Source of the DNA: JADLGL01 sp050184415
Lineage (GTDB): Bacteria; Pseudomonadota; Alphaproteobacteria; Rhizobiales; Kaistiaceae
Direction: 5' to 3'
Assembly (NCBI GenBank): GCA_050184415.1
Contig: JBFXAJ010000001.1
Span: 1 to 64,000 of the forward strand
Length of the DNA: 64,000 bases
Shown: piece after piece, positions 1 through 8,123 of the stretch
Numbering within the stretch: the first letter of the stretch is position 1
Layout of the letters: each line of letters begins with the position of its first letter
Notes under the pieces: generated by a model
Told to the model about the DNA's origin: nothing
Databases searched by the model: none
Seen by the model: only the letters and a program-made list of their open reading frames with translations
Position numbers and translations under genes: made by a program

Positions 1-155
1 TGCAGCCCGATCGGTGTGCCCGCGAACGGCTCGCCGGACGATGGATCGAAGATGGCGAGTCCGCCGGCGTCGAGACCGGCGCCGCATCGCGGACAGTCCG
101 CCGGGTCGCCGGCGCCGAGGGCCAACCCGCAATGCGGGCAATATCTGCGCACCAC
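1..155 (-). CDS. Zinc-ribbon protein, 3' part missing (cut by window edge)
   Basis: The minus strand reads into the left edge without a stop. The frame encodes two closely spaced CxxC knuckles (CPHCG and CPRCG, about 17 residues apart), followed by a Gly/Asp-rich stretch containing FDPSSGEPFAGTPIGL. This is the layout of a four-cysteine zinc ribbon at the N-terminus of a larger protein. The start is uncertain. Two consecutive GTG codons lie at 155 and 152 just before the first Cys knuckle, and an in-frame TTG at 212 could extend it. No strong Shine-Dalgarno sequence supports any of them. The remainder lies outside the window, so no function is given. Confidence 0.45.
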   Translation of the reverse strand, partial: MVRRYCPHCGLALGAGDPADCPRCGAGLDAGGLAIFDPSSGEPFAGTPIGL

Positions 156-259
156 TGCCCCGACGTCTCGCTGCCGCCCGCGCCCCGTGTTGTAGCGGGG
201 GACCGCGGGCAACGCGAGACTGAGGTCCCCGCACGAGCGGGCGGCGAGCAGCGGGCCCG

Positions 260-724
260 CTAGCGCGGTGCGTCCGCGGTTGCCTGGCGCTTCGCCTCCC
301 GCGCCGTCGCCTTCGCGGCGGCCTCGTCGAGAAGCGGCCGCATGCCGGCGAAGGTCTCGGGGGACGGATTGACGACGCAGATCCACCACATCATCCCGTA
401 GACCGGGTGCGGCATGAGCTTGTCCGAGGCCGTGAAGTCGAAGCCGGATTCGTTGGTGTCGCCGTCCGGAAGGACGATCTTCCGATCGCCGAACAGGCGC
501 TGGAACGTCGCCTTCGCGACGCCGACACTGAGGCGGAACCGGTCGGGGGCATCCAGCCGCGAATAGGGATCGTGGCGGTCATCGGTAACGATGGTGGCGA
601 ACGGGAAGTGGGTTTCGTCGCCGATGAAGATGAAGGCGTCCGGGCCGACATGGTCGGTGCGGATGTTGTCGTAGGTGCCCTCGATGAACGCGATGATCAT
701 GGCAGGCGTCAGCTCGGCCGTCAT
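260..724 (-). CDS. DUF6194 family protein
   Basis: 154-residue cytoplasmic protein with no signal peptide or membrane segment. It shows the conserved features I associate with DUF6194: an N-terminal helix (MIIAFIEGTYDNI), the block FPFATIVTDD, then RLDAPDRFRLSVG, and near the C-terminus the segment HPVYGMMWWICVVNPS. The ATG is preceded by a good GAGGAGA ribosome site. The family has no assigned biochemical role. It is common as a single gene in soil bacteria, and here it stands alone between two unrelated genes, so context adds nothing. Family assignment is by pattern recognition only. Confidence 0.75.
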   Translation of the reverse strand: MTAELTPAMIIAFIEGTYDNIRTDHVGPDAFIFIGDETHFPFATIVTDDRHDPYSRLDAPDRFRLSVGVAKATFQRLFGDRKIVLPDGDTNESGFDFTASDKLMPHPVYGMMWWICVVNPSPETFAGMRPLLDEAAAKATAREAKRQATADAPR

Positions 725-864
725 GGGCGTCTCCTCGATTGTGCCGGGGGCGGCGCGTCTAGCGGATCTGGCTGGGCAATGCCAGCCTCCATGTCCACTA
801 TCTTCCCGGAACGTGGCCCGTGTGCGCCACGTTGTTGCGGCGGGCGTCGTTGCTGGAGGTCGTG

Positions 865-1470
865 ATGAAATCAGCCGCTGTGTTGGTCGTCGCCGGGGCG
901 GCCTTCGGTTCGCTCGCGAGCGGCGCAGCCGCGCAGGAGAACCAGAATGGCTGCCCCGAGGGCACCTACAGCCTTGCGCTGACGGAGGAGGGCGGGACGC
1001 TGACGATCCTGTTCAACAATTTCGTCGTCGAGCTCCCCGACGGCCAGGCGTTAGCGCGCATGACCTGCCGCGTCCATGCCCCGCTCAACCTCCCGCCCGA
1101 CACCTCGATCGGCGTCTACCGCGTCGACTATCGCGGCTACGCGCATCTCGAGCGGCAGCAGAACATGGAGCTCGACGTCGTGTACGGCTTCAACGACGGC
1201 CGCGATCATGCCTTTGGCCGGCAGATCCGCGGCGCGGCCGACGAGGACTACACCTTCACCCAGAACATCGGCGCCGGCCTCATGCGCCGCGTCGGCTGCG
1301 GCGAGACGGCGGCCCTCGACGTCGAGGCCACCATCACGCTCAACGCCAACCGCCAGCCCGGCGTGGCACTCGCGACGCTCGACACCTATGACGGCGCGCC
1401 GCGCGGCGGCCTCGTCTACCATTTCGAGTTCAGCCGCTGCGCCGGTGGCGGTGGCGGTACGCCCCGATAG
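865..1470 (+). CDS. Secreted DUF4360 family protein
   Basis: About 201 residues. The ATG at 865 is chosen over upstream in-frame starts because GGAGG lies five bases before it and the first 22 residues then form a clean Sec signal peptide (MKSAAVLVVAGAAFGSLASG, cleavage near AAA-QE). The mature part begins with GCPEGTYSLALTEEGGTLTILF and continues with TCRVHAPLNLPPDTSIGVY and VDYRGYAHL. This is the family's pattern: Cys near the N-terminus, a beta-rich body, and a YRGY block. Cysteines near residues 30, 69, 151 and 194 could form disulfides in the periplasm. DUF4360 is best known from fungi and some bacteria and its role is unknown. It stands alone. Confidence 0.7.
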   Translation: MKSAAVLVVAGAAFGSLASGAAAQENQNGCPEGTYSLALTEEGGTLTILFNNFVVELPDGQALARMTCRVHAPLNLPPDTSIGVYRVDYRGYAHLERQQNMELDVVYGFNDGRDHAFGRQIRGAADEDYTFTQNIGAGLMRRVGCGETAALDVEATITLNANRQPGVALATLDTYDGAPRGGLVYHFEFSRCAGGGGGTPR

Positions 1471-1599
1471 CGCGTCCCGCCGGCCTTCGTGCGCTAGCGA
1501 ACCGGGGCTCCGTGAGCCTTCGAGGGACGGCCGGCAATCGGAACCCAACCCCCAACGTCCGGTTAACTCCTTGACACTTCGCATCAAGGAGGATCGGCC

Positions 1600-2070
1600 A
1601 TGGCCATCGCCAGCGGCGGAAACGGCGCCGACATGCCTCGGCGCACCGGGAATGACGGTGCCGACTCGGAGCACGGCATAGGGGACGCGCTCCGCGACGT
1701 GCGCGACGAAGCGATGTCGGCCGGCGCAGAGATCGGCCGCACCGCCCGAGACGAGGCGCTCGCAGCCGTCGATCGCGGGCGCGAGTCGATCGCCGAACGC
1801 TTCGATCACGTCGTTGCGGCGATCGAGGCTTCGGCCCGCGAGCTCAAGGGATCGGAGTCGGCGCTTGCCGGCGCGGCGAACTCGGTGGCAAGCCGGCTAA
1901 AGACCGCCGCGACCCATCTCCACAACCAGGACACCCGGGCGCTTGCCGGCGAGATGGGCGACCTGGCGCGGTCCTATCCGCTGGCCTTCCTTCTCGGCTC
2001 GGTCGCCGTCGGCTTCGCCGCCGCGCGGATGGCCAAGGCCAGCGCGCCGCAGGAGGAGCAATCGTCATGA
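1600..2070 (+). CDS. Small membrane-anchored stress-type protein (nutrient-deprivation-induced-like)
   Basis: 156 residues. A soluble amphipathic N-terminal half rich in Ala, Glu, Asp and Arg (likely coiled helix, residues 20-120) is followed by one hydrophobic segment near residues 128-146 (YPLAFLLGSVAVGFAAARM). Proteins of this design sit upstream of holin-X-like and DUF3618 genes in many Hyphomicrobiales and are often labelled nutrient-deprivation-induced protein; that label comes from context, not biochemistry. AAGGAGG precedes the ATG. The stop overlaps the next start in an ATGA, so the first three genes of this cluster are likely translated together. Confidence 0.7.
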   Translation: MAIASGGNGADMPRRTGNDGADSEHGIGDALRDVRDEAMSAGAEIGRTARDEALAAVDRGRESIAERFDHVVAAIEASARELKGSESALAGAANSVASRLKTAATHLHNQDTRALAGEMGDLARSYPLAFLLGSVAVGFAAARMAKASAPQEEQSS

Positions 2071-2495
2071 CCGCCAGCAGCGACTATGAAGCAGGCTACG
2101 ACGCCCGCGCCGATCGGAGCGACGGGTCGATCACCCACCTTCTGAAGTACCTGGTGCAACAGGTCGGGACGCTGTTCCGGCAGGAGATCGCCCTGGCGCG
2201 GGCCGAGGTTTCGGAGACCGCCGGTCACCTCACCTCGGCGATCGTCATGCTCGTCGTCGGTGCCATCCTCGGCCTGTCGGCCCTGATCGTCCTTCTCTTC
2301 GCGGCGGTCTATGGCATCGCCGAAGCCCTGCCGCTGTGGGCCTCGGCCCTCGTCGTCGGCGGCGTGGTCGCGATCGTCGCCCTCATCCTCGTGATGGTGG
2401 GCAAATCGCGCTTCTCCGCCCGCAACCTTCTGCCCCGCCGGACCGCGCGGACGCTGAAGGACGACGTCGACCTCGCGCGAGGGAGCATGCAATGA
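2067..2495 (+). CDS. Phage holin family / holin-X superfamily III-like membrane protein
   Basis: 142 residues with a hydrophilic N-terminus, the segment YLVQQVGTLFRQEIALARAE (an amphipathic helix typical of this family) and two transmembrane helices around residues 52-75 and 85-110. This matches the Actinobacterial holin-X / DUF1469 (YqjE-like) family. Despite the name, members are cellular inner-membrane proteins, not lysis proteins. They form part of a conserved envelope-stress cluster, as here. Start and stop overlap both neighbours by ATGA, implying translational coupling. Confidence 0.8.
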   Translation: MTASSDYEAGYDARADRSDGSITHLLKYLVQQVGTLFRQEIALARAEVSETAGHLTSAIVMLVVGAILGLSALIVLLFAAVYGIAEALPLWASALVVGGVVAIVALILVMVGKSRFSARNLLPRRTARTLKDDVDLARGSMQ

Positions 2496-3490
2496 ACCGC
2501 GAATCAGCAGCCGCGATCGAATCCGACATCCGCGCCACCCAGGCCCGGATCGACCACACCATCGACAGCCTGAAGACGAAGCTTTCGCCCGGCGATCTCC
2601 TGAACCAGGTGCTCGGCTTCGTGAAGGAAGAGGGCGGGGAGATCGGTCACAATGCCTACCGGCAGGTGAAGGAGAATCCGATCCCGCTCGCCGTCATGGC
2701 GGCCGCGATGGCGTGGATGATGATGCCGAAGCGCGCGCCGGACGGAGCGGCGGCCTCTCGCGAGGCCGGTAGCCACACCGACTGGAACATCGCGCCGGAG
2801 CACGCCCATCACCGCGAGGCGATCGGCCTGCACGACCGGGTACAGCGCGCGGTCAACGAGGTCACGCACACGGCCGGCGAGACCATGGAGGCGTTCAACG
2901 AGCGCCTCCACGACGCCCGCGCCAAGGCGATGGGCCTCGCCCGCGACATCGGCGAGGAAGCCGAGGCCTTCCGCGATCGCGTCACCGGCGCCTTCACCGA
3001 TCTCTCGGACAAGGCAACTGCCGCGCGGTCGGCGATGACCGAGCACATGGCCAGGTTTGCCGATAGCGCCAGGACGGGCATCGGCAACGCCACGCACTAC
3101 GTCGCCGACACGGCCCGGAAGGCTGAAGGACGTGCGGAGAAATTCTTCAACGAGCAGCCGCTCGTCGTCGGAGCGATCGGGATGGCGATCGGCGCCCTTG
3201 CCGGGGCGCTGATCCCCAATACCCGGCGCGAGAACGAACTGATGGCCGGCGCCGGCAAGGAGATCCGGCGCGAGGCCCGTGCGATGGCCGAGACCGCGAT
3301 GGAGACCGTCGAGGACACGGCGAACCGGATCGCTTCGGACATCGCCGACGTCGCCGAGGAGGAGGGCGTGACGGCCGGCGCGGCCCGCGATGCGGCGGGG
3401 AATGTGATCGGGAAGGCCGAGCGCGTAGCCGAGCGGGCGCTCGATGCCGTCGAGAAGGACACCGTCGAGAGCCTGCGACGGATGCATTGA
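2492..3490 (+). CDS. DUF3618 domain-containing membrane protein
   Basis: 332 residues, starting at the ATG that overlaps the stop of the holin-like gene. The first 50 residues (ESDIRATQARIDHTIDSLKT, then KLSPGDLLNQVLGF) are a textbook DUF3618 domain. A short hydrophobic stretch follows at VMAAAMAWMMM. A long Ala/Glu/Arg-rich central part is predicted as helical bundle or coiled coil. A second hydrophobic segment (PLVVGAIGMAIGALAGALI) lies near residue 225, and the C-terminal tail is charged. Function is unknown. The family is typical of alphaproteobacterial membranes and is nearly always next to the holin-X gene. A strong GC hairpin follows the stop. Confidence 0.85.
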   Translation: MNRESAAAIESDIRATQARIDHTIDSLKTKLSPGDLLNQVLGFVKEEGGEIGHNAYRQVKENPIPLAVMAAAMAWMMMPKRAPDGAAASREAGSHTDWNIAPEHAHHREAIGLHDRVQRAVNEVTHTAGETMEAFNERLHDARAKAMGLARDIGEEAEAFRDRVTGAFTDLSDKATAARSAMTEHMARFADSARTGIGNATHYVADTARKAEGRAEKFFNEQPLVVGAIGMAIGALAGALIPNTRRENELMAGAGKEIRREARAMAETAMETVEDTANRIASDIADVAEEEGVTAGAARDAAGNVIGKAERVAERALDAVEKDTVESLRRMH

Positions 3491-3499
3491 TCCAGTGAG

Positions 3500-3534
3500 G
3501 GAGGGCCGGGCGGGAAACTCCGGCCCGGCCCTCC
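3500..3534 (+). terminator. GC-rich hairpin between DUF3618 gene and yihY-like gene
   Basis: A 12-bp perfect stem (GGAGGGCCGGGC paired with GCCCGGCCCTCC) with an 11-base loop lies ten bases after the DUF3618 stop. There is no T tract, so it may be a weak or Rho-assisted terminator, or simply an mRNA-stabilising structure separating the first three genes from the YihY-like gene. Confidence 0.5.
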
Positions 3535-3557
3535 ATACCTGAGGCTTTGGAGGTCCC

Positions 3558-4517
3558 ATGAAGGGAGCCATCGCGTTCGGCAAGGCCCTCTTCAAGGAGA
3601 TTTCCGGCGACCGCGTCGGCCTCGTGGCCGCCGGCTGCACGTTCTATCTCCTGCTGGCGCTGTTTCCGTTCCTGGCGGCCTTCGTCTCGCTGTACGGACT
3701 CCTGTCCGACCCCGCTGCCGTCACCGAGCACCTGAACCTCCTCGCCGGCTTCCTCCCCGAGGCCGGGCTCGAGATCATTCGCACGCAGCTCGATAGTCTC
3801 GTCTCGGCGAGCGCCGGCGCCCTGAGTTTCGCCGCGATCGGAAGCCTCCTCCTTGCGCTGTGGAGCGCCAATGGCGGGCTGAAGACACTGTTCGAAGCGA
3901 TGAACGTCGCCTATGGCCGGACCGAAGAGCGGACGTTCATCGGACTGAACCTCCTGACGCTCGGCTTCACCGTCGGTGCGCTGATTCTCATCATTGTCAT
4001 GATAGGGATCATCGGCGTCGTCCCCGCCGTCCTCCGCGGCGTCGGCCTCGGCAGCGCGACGGAGGCGCTGATCGCGATCGGGCGCTGGCCGGTGCTGCTC
4101 GCGATCCTCGTCGGCGGGCTCATGCTTCTCTACCGGTTCGGCCCGAGCGGCGAGCGGCCGACCTGGCGCGAGGTGCTGCCCGGGGCCGTCGCCGCAGCGG
4201 CCGCCTGGATCGTCGCGTCGCTAGCGTTCACCTGGTACCTCGCCAATTTCGCGAACTACAATGCCACCTATGGCTCGCTCGGCGCCGTCATCGGCCTCCT
4301 GATGTGGACGTGGATATCGGTGTTCATCCTCATCGCGGGCGCCGAGCTGAATGCGCTTCTCGAAGCGCGGCGCGAGGAGCGCGTCCCTGCCGGGCTGAAG
4401 GCGAAATTGCCGGCCGAAGCCGGCCCTGCCCGCGAGACCGGCTGGGTCCTCGCGGCGGCAGTGCTCGCACTTCTCGTGGCGGGCGATCGCCGCGGGGGCC
4501 GACGCTCCGGAGCGTAG
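3558..4517 (+). CDS. YihY/BrkB family inner-membrane protein
   Basis: 319 residues. The sequence begins with the family signature: an amphipathic helix containing KEISGDRVGLVAAGCTFYLLLALFPFL, then SLYGL. Six hydrophobic segments are spread over residues 25-280. The family motif region NYNATYGSLGAVIGLLMWTW is present near residues 234-253, and GAELNALLE follows in the last helix. YihY/BrkB proteins are integral membrane proteins of uncertain function, formerly misassigned as RNase BN. GGAGGT precedes the ATG. It follows the three-gene membrane cluster in the same direction, an arrangement common in Hyphomicrobiales, and probably shares its regulation. Confidence 0.9.
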   Translation: MKGAIAFGKALFKEISGDRVGLVAAGCTFYLLLALFPFLAAFVSLYGLLSDPAAVTEHLNLLAGFLPEAGLEIIRTQLDSLVSASAGALSFAAIGSLLLALWSANGGLKTLFEAMNVAYGRTEERTFIGLNLLTLGFTVGALILIIVMIGIIGVVPAVLRGVGLGSATEALIAIGRWPVLLAILVGGLMLLYRFGPSGERPTWREVLPGAVAAAAAWIVASLAFTWYLANFANYNATYGSLGAVIGLLMWTWISVFILIAGAELNALLEARREERVPAGLKAKLPAEAGPARETGWVLAAAVLALLVAGDRRGGRRSGA

Positions 4518-4677
4518 CGGCGGCAACTCTTGCGGTGGCGCGCCGACGATTGCCCATATTCATGACCCCTGCGGACAGGCGCTCCGGCTGTGAGTCCCCG
4601 CCGCCGGCGGCACATTTCGCCTTTACGGCCGCCCTGTCTCCCGCTACGCGCGAGCGGACAGTATTTGGCGCAGCCGG

Positions 4678-5121
4678 ATGCCGGCAGCCTCGTCGAAAGG
4701 GGACAGTCCGTTGCTGAGGGTTCGCACCAAGATTGCCCAGAGTCCGGTCCACGGAATGGGCCTCTACGCCGACGAGTTCATCCCGAAAGGGACGCTGATC
4801 TGGAACTACGATCCGTATTTCGACGTCGCCTTCACCGACTATCATATGAAGGATCTGTCGGAGCATGCGGTGAGGCTGCTCCAGCGCTACGCCTATCCCG
4901 ACGAGGCGATCGGAACCTACATCCTCTGCGCCGACGACGCCCGCTTCATCAACCATTCGATCGACCCGAATACCGACGAGGTCCTTGGCGTCGGCACCGT
5001 CGCCCGCCGCGACATCCAGCCGGGCGAGGAGATCCTCAGCAACTACGTCGAACTCGGCATCAAGGATTTCTCGATGTTCGCCGAGGAAGACCGGCCGGAG
5101 CAGTACCGGACCGCGAAGTAG
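4678..5121 (+). CDS. SET-domain protein-lysine methyltransferase-like protein
   Basis: Compact SET domain and little else (147 residues from the ATG). Visible motifs are HGMGLYADEFIPKG (SET-I entry, SAM pocket), ARFINHSIDPNT (the RFxNHSxxPN motif that binds S-adenosylmethionine and forms the pseudoknot) and RRDIQPGEEILSNYVEL with the conserved Tyr. Such small bacterial SET proteins methylate unidentified proteins. The start is uncertain: ATG 4678 lacks a ribosome site, whereas a TTG at 4711 has AAAGGGGA about eight bases upstream and would give a 136-residue protein beginning at the SET fold. The target is unknown and the gene is monocistronic. Confidence 0.85.
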   Translation: MPAASSKGDSPLLRVRTKIAQSPVHGMGLYADEFIPKGTLIWNYDPYFDVAFTDYHMKDLSEHAVRLLQRYAYPDEAIGTYILCADDARFINHSIDPNTDEVLGVGTVARRDIQPGEEILSNYVELGIKDFSMFAEEDRPEQYRTAK

Positions 5122-5143
5122 GGCCCCACGGGTCGGATGTCCG

Positions 5144-5983
5144 TCAGCCCACCTCGAGCGTCGTGACGCCGAAGATGCGGTCGAGGGGAAGGGCGGGGGC
5201 CGGGCCGCGGTACATCCGTGCCGTCTCGAACATCGGCTCCATGCCGTAGCGCGCCGTCAGCGCGCGGGCGGCCGCGTTCGGCACCGGGATGTCGAGATAG
5301 ATCATGCCGCCGGGCCGCGCCGCACACAGCGCCCGGAACAGGGCGTCCGCATCGGCCTCGTTCGCCGCGAACAGCGGCCCGATCCGATAGCCGTCATCGG
5401 CATCGCGGATCACGCCATAGCCCGCGACCGCGCCATCCTCGACGAGCGCGATCGCCGTCCGGTCATCGCCAGTCAGCCAGACGTCGAGGAAGCCGTCGCG
5501 AGGCTCCGGCACGTGGGCGCGGTCGAACGCCTTGATGGCCGGGATCAGCGCGGCATCCACCGGCCGCAGCCGGGGATCGGACGGCGCATCAAGGGAGAGC
5601 TGCGCGGCGTGGCGCATGTTGCCATAGGCCGTGGCGAAGCCCGATCGCTGGTAGTTCGGGACTTGCGCCAACACGCCGTCGAGACCGATCACGCGGTCGC
5701 CCAGCATGTCCATCACCTTCCGGAACATCGTCAGCCCATAGCCGCGGCCACGGAATTCCGGGCGGCAGATATAGAGGCCGATGAAGCCATATCCCCGCCC
5801 GTAGCGGACGCCCGACACCGATGCGACGGGCTCGCCGTCGAGGCGGCCGATCAGGAAGCCGCCGGGATCGGCGGCGAGGAACGGCTCGGCATCGCCGTCG
5901 CCGGGCTTCCAGCCCTCTTCCTTCGCCCAGCCGAGGACGACGCGGAGATCGGCAATGTCCATGGGAAGGACGAGGAGATTCAT
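5144..5983 (-). CDS. Two-domain GNAT N-acetyltransferase
   Basis: 279 residues. The N-terminal GNAT domain carries the acetyl-CoA pyrophosphate-binding loop FRGRGYG at residues 77-83 after a beta-strand GFIGLYICRP. The second half (about 140-275) resembles the YitH/HolE-type second acetyltransferase domain seen in a recognised two-domain class (Acetyltransf_18-like), ending in a strand with MIYLDIPVPNAAA. Substrate is unknown. The gene is convergent with the SET gene, 22 bases between stops. The ATG follows a long gap with only a poor ribosome site. Confidence 0.85.
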   Translation of the reverse strand: MNLLVLPMDIADLRVVLGWAKEEGWKPGDGDAEPFLAADPGGFLIGRLDGEPVASVSGVRYGRGYGFIGLYICRPEFRGRGYGLTMFRKVMDMLGDRVIGLDGVLAQVPNYQRSGFATAYGNMRHAAQLSLDAPSDPRLRPVDAALIPAIKAFDRAHVPEPRDGFLDVWLTGDDRTAIALVEDGAVAGYGVIRDADDGYRIGPLFAANEADADALFRALCAARPGGMIYLDIPVPNAAARALTARYGMEPMFETARMYRGPAPALPLDRIFGVTTLEVG

Positions 5984-6021
5984 GGCTGGGACTCTAGAGC
6001 GGGCGTCGCCGGCCGCAAGGC

Positions 6022-6268
6022 CTAGCCGTCTGTCACGGGCATCGGAGCGCTGGCCGCCGCGTCGCGGCGCTCGATGGCCCCCGCCGCCCGGGTGTCATAG
6101 TCGATCGACGGCATCGAGGGCGTCGGCCTCTTCTCGATGATGAACGTCTTGAGGAGCGACTCCACGACCGCCTCGGTAATCTTCTCCTTCGTCGCGGCGC
6201 ACGCTGCGCGGCACCATGGTGAGCGCGAGCGAGACGGCGATGCGGAGCTGGGTGCGGAGGTCGATCAT
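6022..6268 (-). pseudogene. Frameshifted small gene remnant, unknown family
   Basis: On the minus strand an ATG at 6268 opens a plausible start (MIDLRTQLRIAVSLALTMVP). The frame then degenerates into Arg/Gly-rich sequence. Shifting by one base near 6200 gives a clean continuation, including TKEKITEAVVESLLKTF, IIEKRPTPSMPSIDYDT and the end MPVTDG before a TAG at 6024. The two parts join into an ordinary-looking protein of about 80 residues. Either this is a decayed gene or there is a one-base sequencing error. I do not recognise the family. The rest of the gap 5984-6433 holds only the promoter region of the next gene. Confidence 0.35.
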
Positions 6269-6433
6269 GAACAAAAAGAGAACACGATGCGGTCGGGCAG
6301 TCAAGCGCGCAACCTGGCAACCCGAACGGGTCAGGCAGGCAGCGAGTAACCCACGGCAACTTGTTGCCATCCCGCAACCACTTGCCAGCGCTCGGTTGTT
6401 ACACTCGGGGTGGAAATGAATCGGGGGACTGGA

Positions 6434-7159
6434 ATGACACGAAATATCGTTGCCGGCGTCGCTGCTGCGGCAGCCGCCGGGCTGGTCGCGTTGGGTGCCG
6501 GATCGGCCAGCGCTCAGACCGCCGCCTATGACTGGAACGGCTTCTATCTCGGCCTCACCACCGGCTGGGGCGTCGGCAAGGCCACCTATACCTTCAACAC
6601 AAAGGACTTCTTCGGCGCCGCCGGCGAATCGTTCACGCAGCCTTTGTCCGGGATGCCGATCGGCGGCTACGCCGGCTACAATTTCGATGTTCCCGGCCCG
6701 CTCGTCGTCGGCATCGAGGCCTCCGTGCAGTCCGCCTTCGTGTGGCTCCACGGCGAGGGGCCGACAGGCCTTACCGACGACAGCACCGCCTTCTCAAGGG
6801 TCCACTACTGGGCAACGCTCGGTCCCCGCATCGGATGGGCCAATGGCCGGGCGCTCTTCTACCTCGAGGCCGGCCCCGCCCTCGGCCATGTGATCTCGGA
6901 GCTCGAGAATGACACCAAGGATCTGGTCGGCTTCGACCAGTCGGCTTTCCGCGTCGGGTATTTCGCCGGCCTCGGCGTCGATTTCGCCATCACCGACCGG
7001 GTGACCATCGGCGTCGGCATCCGCCGCATCAACCTTGGCGCCGCGCACATGGAAGGCGACGTCCGCATCATCCAGAATGGCGATCCGGTCGGCACTACCG
7101 ACTACGAGTTCCGGACGCGGTTCACGTCGGTCCTCGTGCGCATCGGCTTCAATTTCTGA
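6434..7159 (+). CDS. Outer-membrane beta-barrel protein (porin-like, Omp25/RopB type)
   Basis: 241 residues from the ATG at 6434, the third possible start. It is preferred because it is preceded by GGGGGAC and opens directly with a signal peptide (MTRNIVAGVAAAAAAGLVAL, cleavage after SASAQ). The mature N-terminus YDWNGFYLGLTTGWGVG is the classic first strand of small alphaproteobacterial eight-stranded barrels. Alternating strands continue to a C-terminal RFTSVLVRIGFNF ending in Phe, the BAM recognition signature. It probably has a structural or pore role in the outer membrane. It is monocistronic and convergent with the dioxygenase gene. Confidence 0.85.
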   Translation: MTRNIVAGVAAAAAAGLVALGAGSASAQTAAYDWNGFYLGLTTGWGVGKATYTFNTKDFFGAAGESFTQPLSGMPIGGYAGYNFDVPGPLVVGIEASVQSAFVWLHGEGPTGLTDDSTAFSRVHYWATLGPRIGWANGRALFYLEAGPALGHVISELENDTKDLVGFDQSAFRVGYFAGLGVDFAITDRVTIGVGIRRINLGAAHMEGDVRIIQNGDPVGTTDYEFRTRFTSVLVRIGFNF

Positions 7160-7205
7160 TGCCTGAGGGGTCCGGGCGCCCCCACCCGCCGTCCGCCGCT
7201 GATCT

Positions 7206-7967
7206 CTACCGAGGCGGACCGCCCGGCGGCATGCCGCCGGGCCCCATCGCGCCGCCGGCCGAGGTCGCGTTGGGATCGACGCCCACGATGAGCGCGGCGA
7301 CATAGGTCGCGGCCGTCTGGTCGACGGCCGCGATCGAGGCCGCCCCGGCCTGCTGGGCGATCCCGTCATTGTCGTTGAAGAGGGTGCGCGTGGTGCTCCG
7401 GGCATAGGCCGGGACGGACGCATAGACCGCCGCGTTGACCGCCTCGTCGAAGAAGATCTGGCCGGTCAGGACGTTGCTCTCGTCGAGGAAGACCTTGAAG
7501 TGGATGTGGGTGGTGCGGCCCACATACCAGCCGGGATAGATGGTCGAGAACTCGACGAGGCCGCGTGCGTCGGTGAAGAGGGTGCCGCGGAGGAACGTCT
7601 GCCCGGTGGTGTCGACGCCCGCGGTCTGGTTGGCGTAGCCCGAATAGACGCCGGCCGCGTCGCAGTGCCAGATGTCGACCCGCGCATTCTCGATCGGCGC
7701 GCAGGCGGCGTCGACCACCTGCATCCGGAGCGTCAGCGGCAGGCCGTCCTTGCCTTCAGTGATGTCGGCGCGGACGAGGGTCGGATCGAAATAATAGGGT
7801 CCCTCGGTCACCTCGGGAACGAGCGTGCAGACGTCTATGCCCGGCAGCAGCAGCGAGCTCGCCTGGGCGAGCAGGGTTCGCGGCAGCACGATCGATCCGC
7901 CGACGGTGACGGCGAGCATGGTGAGGGCGCGCCGCCGCGTCAGAGCAGTATTCAGACCGGTGTTCAT
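7206..7967 (-). CDS. Exported intradiol ring-cleavage dioxygenase-like protein
   Basis: 253 residues. The start at 7967 has a perfect AAGGAGG site, and the N-terminus is a twin-arginine-like signal (TRRRALTMLAVTVGGSIVLP, cleavage after LLAQ). The body shows TEGPYYFD, containing the first iron-ligand Tyr region, then DIWHCDAAGVYSGY, and the ligand block YPGWYVGRTTHIHFKV with Tyr, Arg and the HxH pair. These are the non-haem Fe(III) ligands of protocatechuate/catechol dioxygenases. The tail is Gly/Pro-rich. Secreted intradiol homologues occur widely, but their substrates are mostly unknown. No catechol-pathway gene is nearby, so its role in aromatic catabolism is unproven. Confidence 0.85.
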   Translation of the reverse strand: MNTGLNTALTRRRALTMLAVTVGGSIVLPRTLLAQASSLLLPGIDVCTLVPEVTEGPYYFDPTLVRADITEGKDGLPLTLRMQVVDAACAPIENARVDIWHCDAAGVYSGYANQTAGVDTTGQTFLRGTLFTDARGLVEFSTIYPGWYVGRTTHIHFKVFLDESNVLTGQIFFDEAVNAAVYASVPAYARSTTRTLFNDNDGIAQQAGAASIAAVDQTAATYVAALIVGVDPNATSAGGAMGPGGMPPGGPPR

Positions 7968-8123
7968 CAAGGCCTCCTTCCCGAAGGGGAGGGCGCCCGG
8001 AATGGGCGCGCCTCGTCGCCCCACTGCCGCAACGCTTCGGCGGCAGGATCGTGGCGGGAAGGAGATGGAATTGTATCAGGGGATGTCGGCCGGCCCGCTT
8101 CCGGTGCCGGCCGACGCCTTCTG

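Noticed and set aside
6095..6751. Long minus-strand frame overlapping the beta-barrel gene
   Set aside because: Antisense to a barrel gene with a signal peptide; composition rich in Arg, Gly and Glu typical of opposite-frame GC-rich DNA, no ribosome site.
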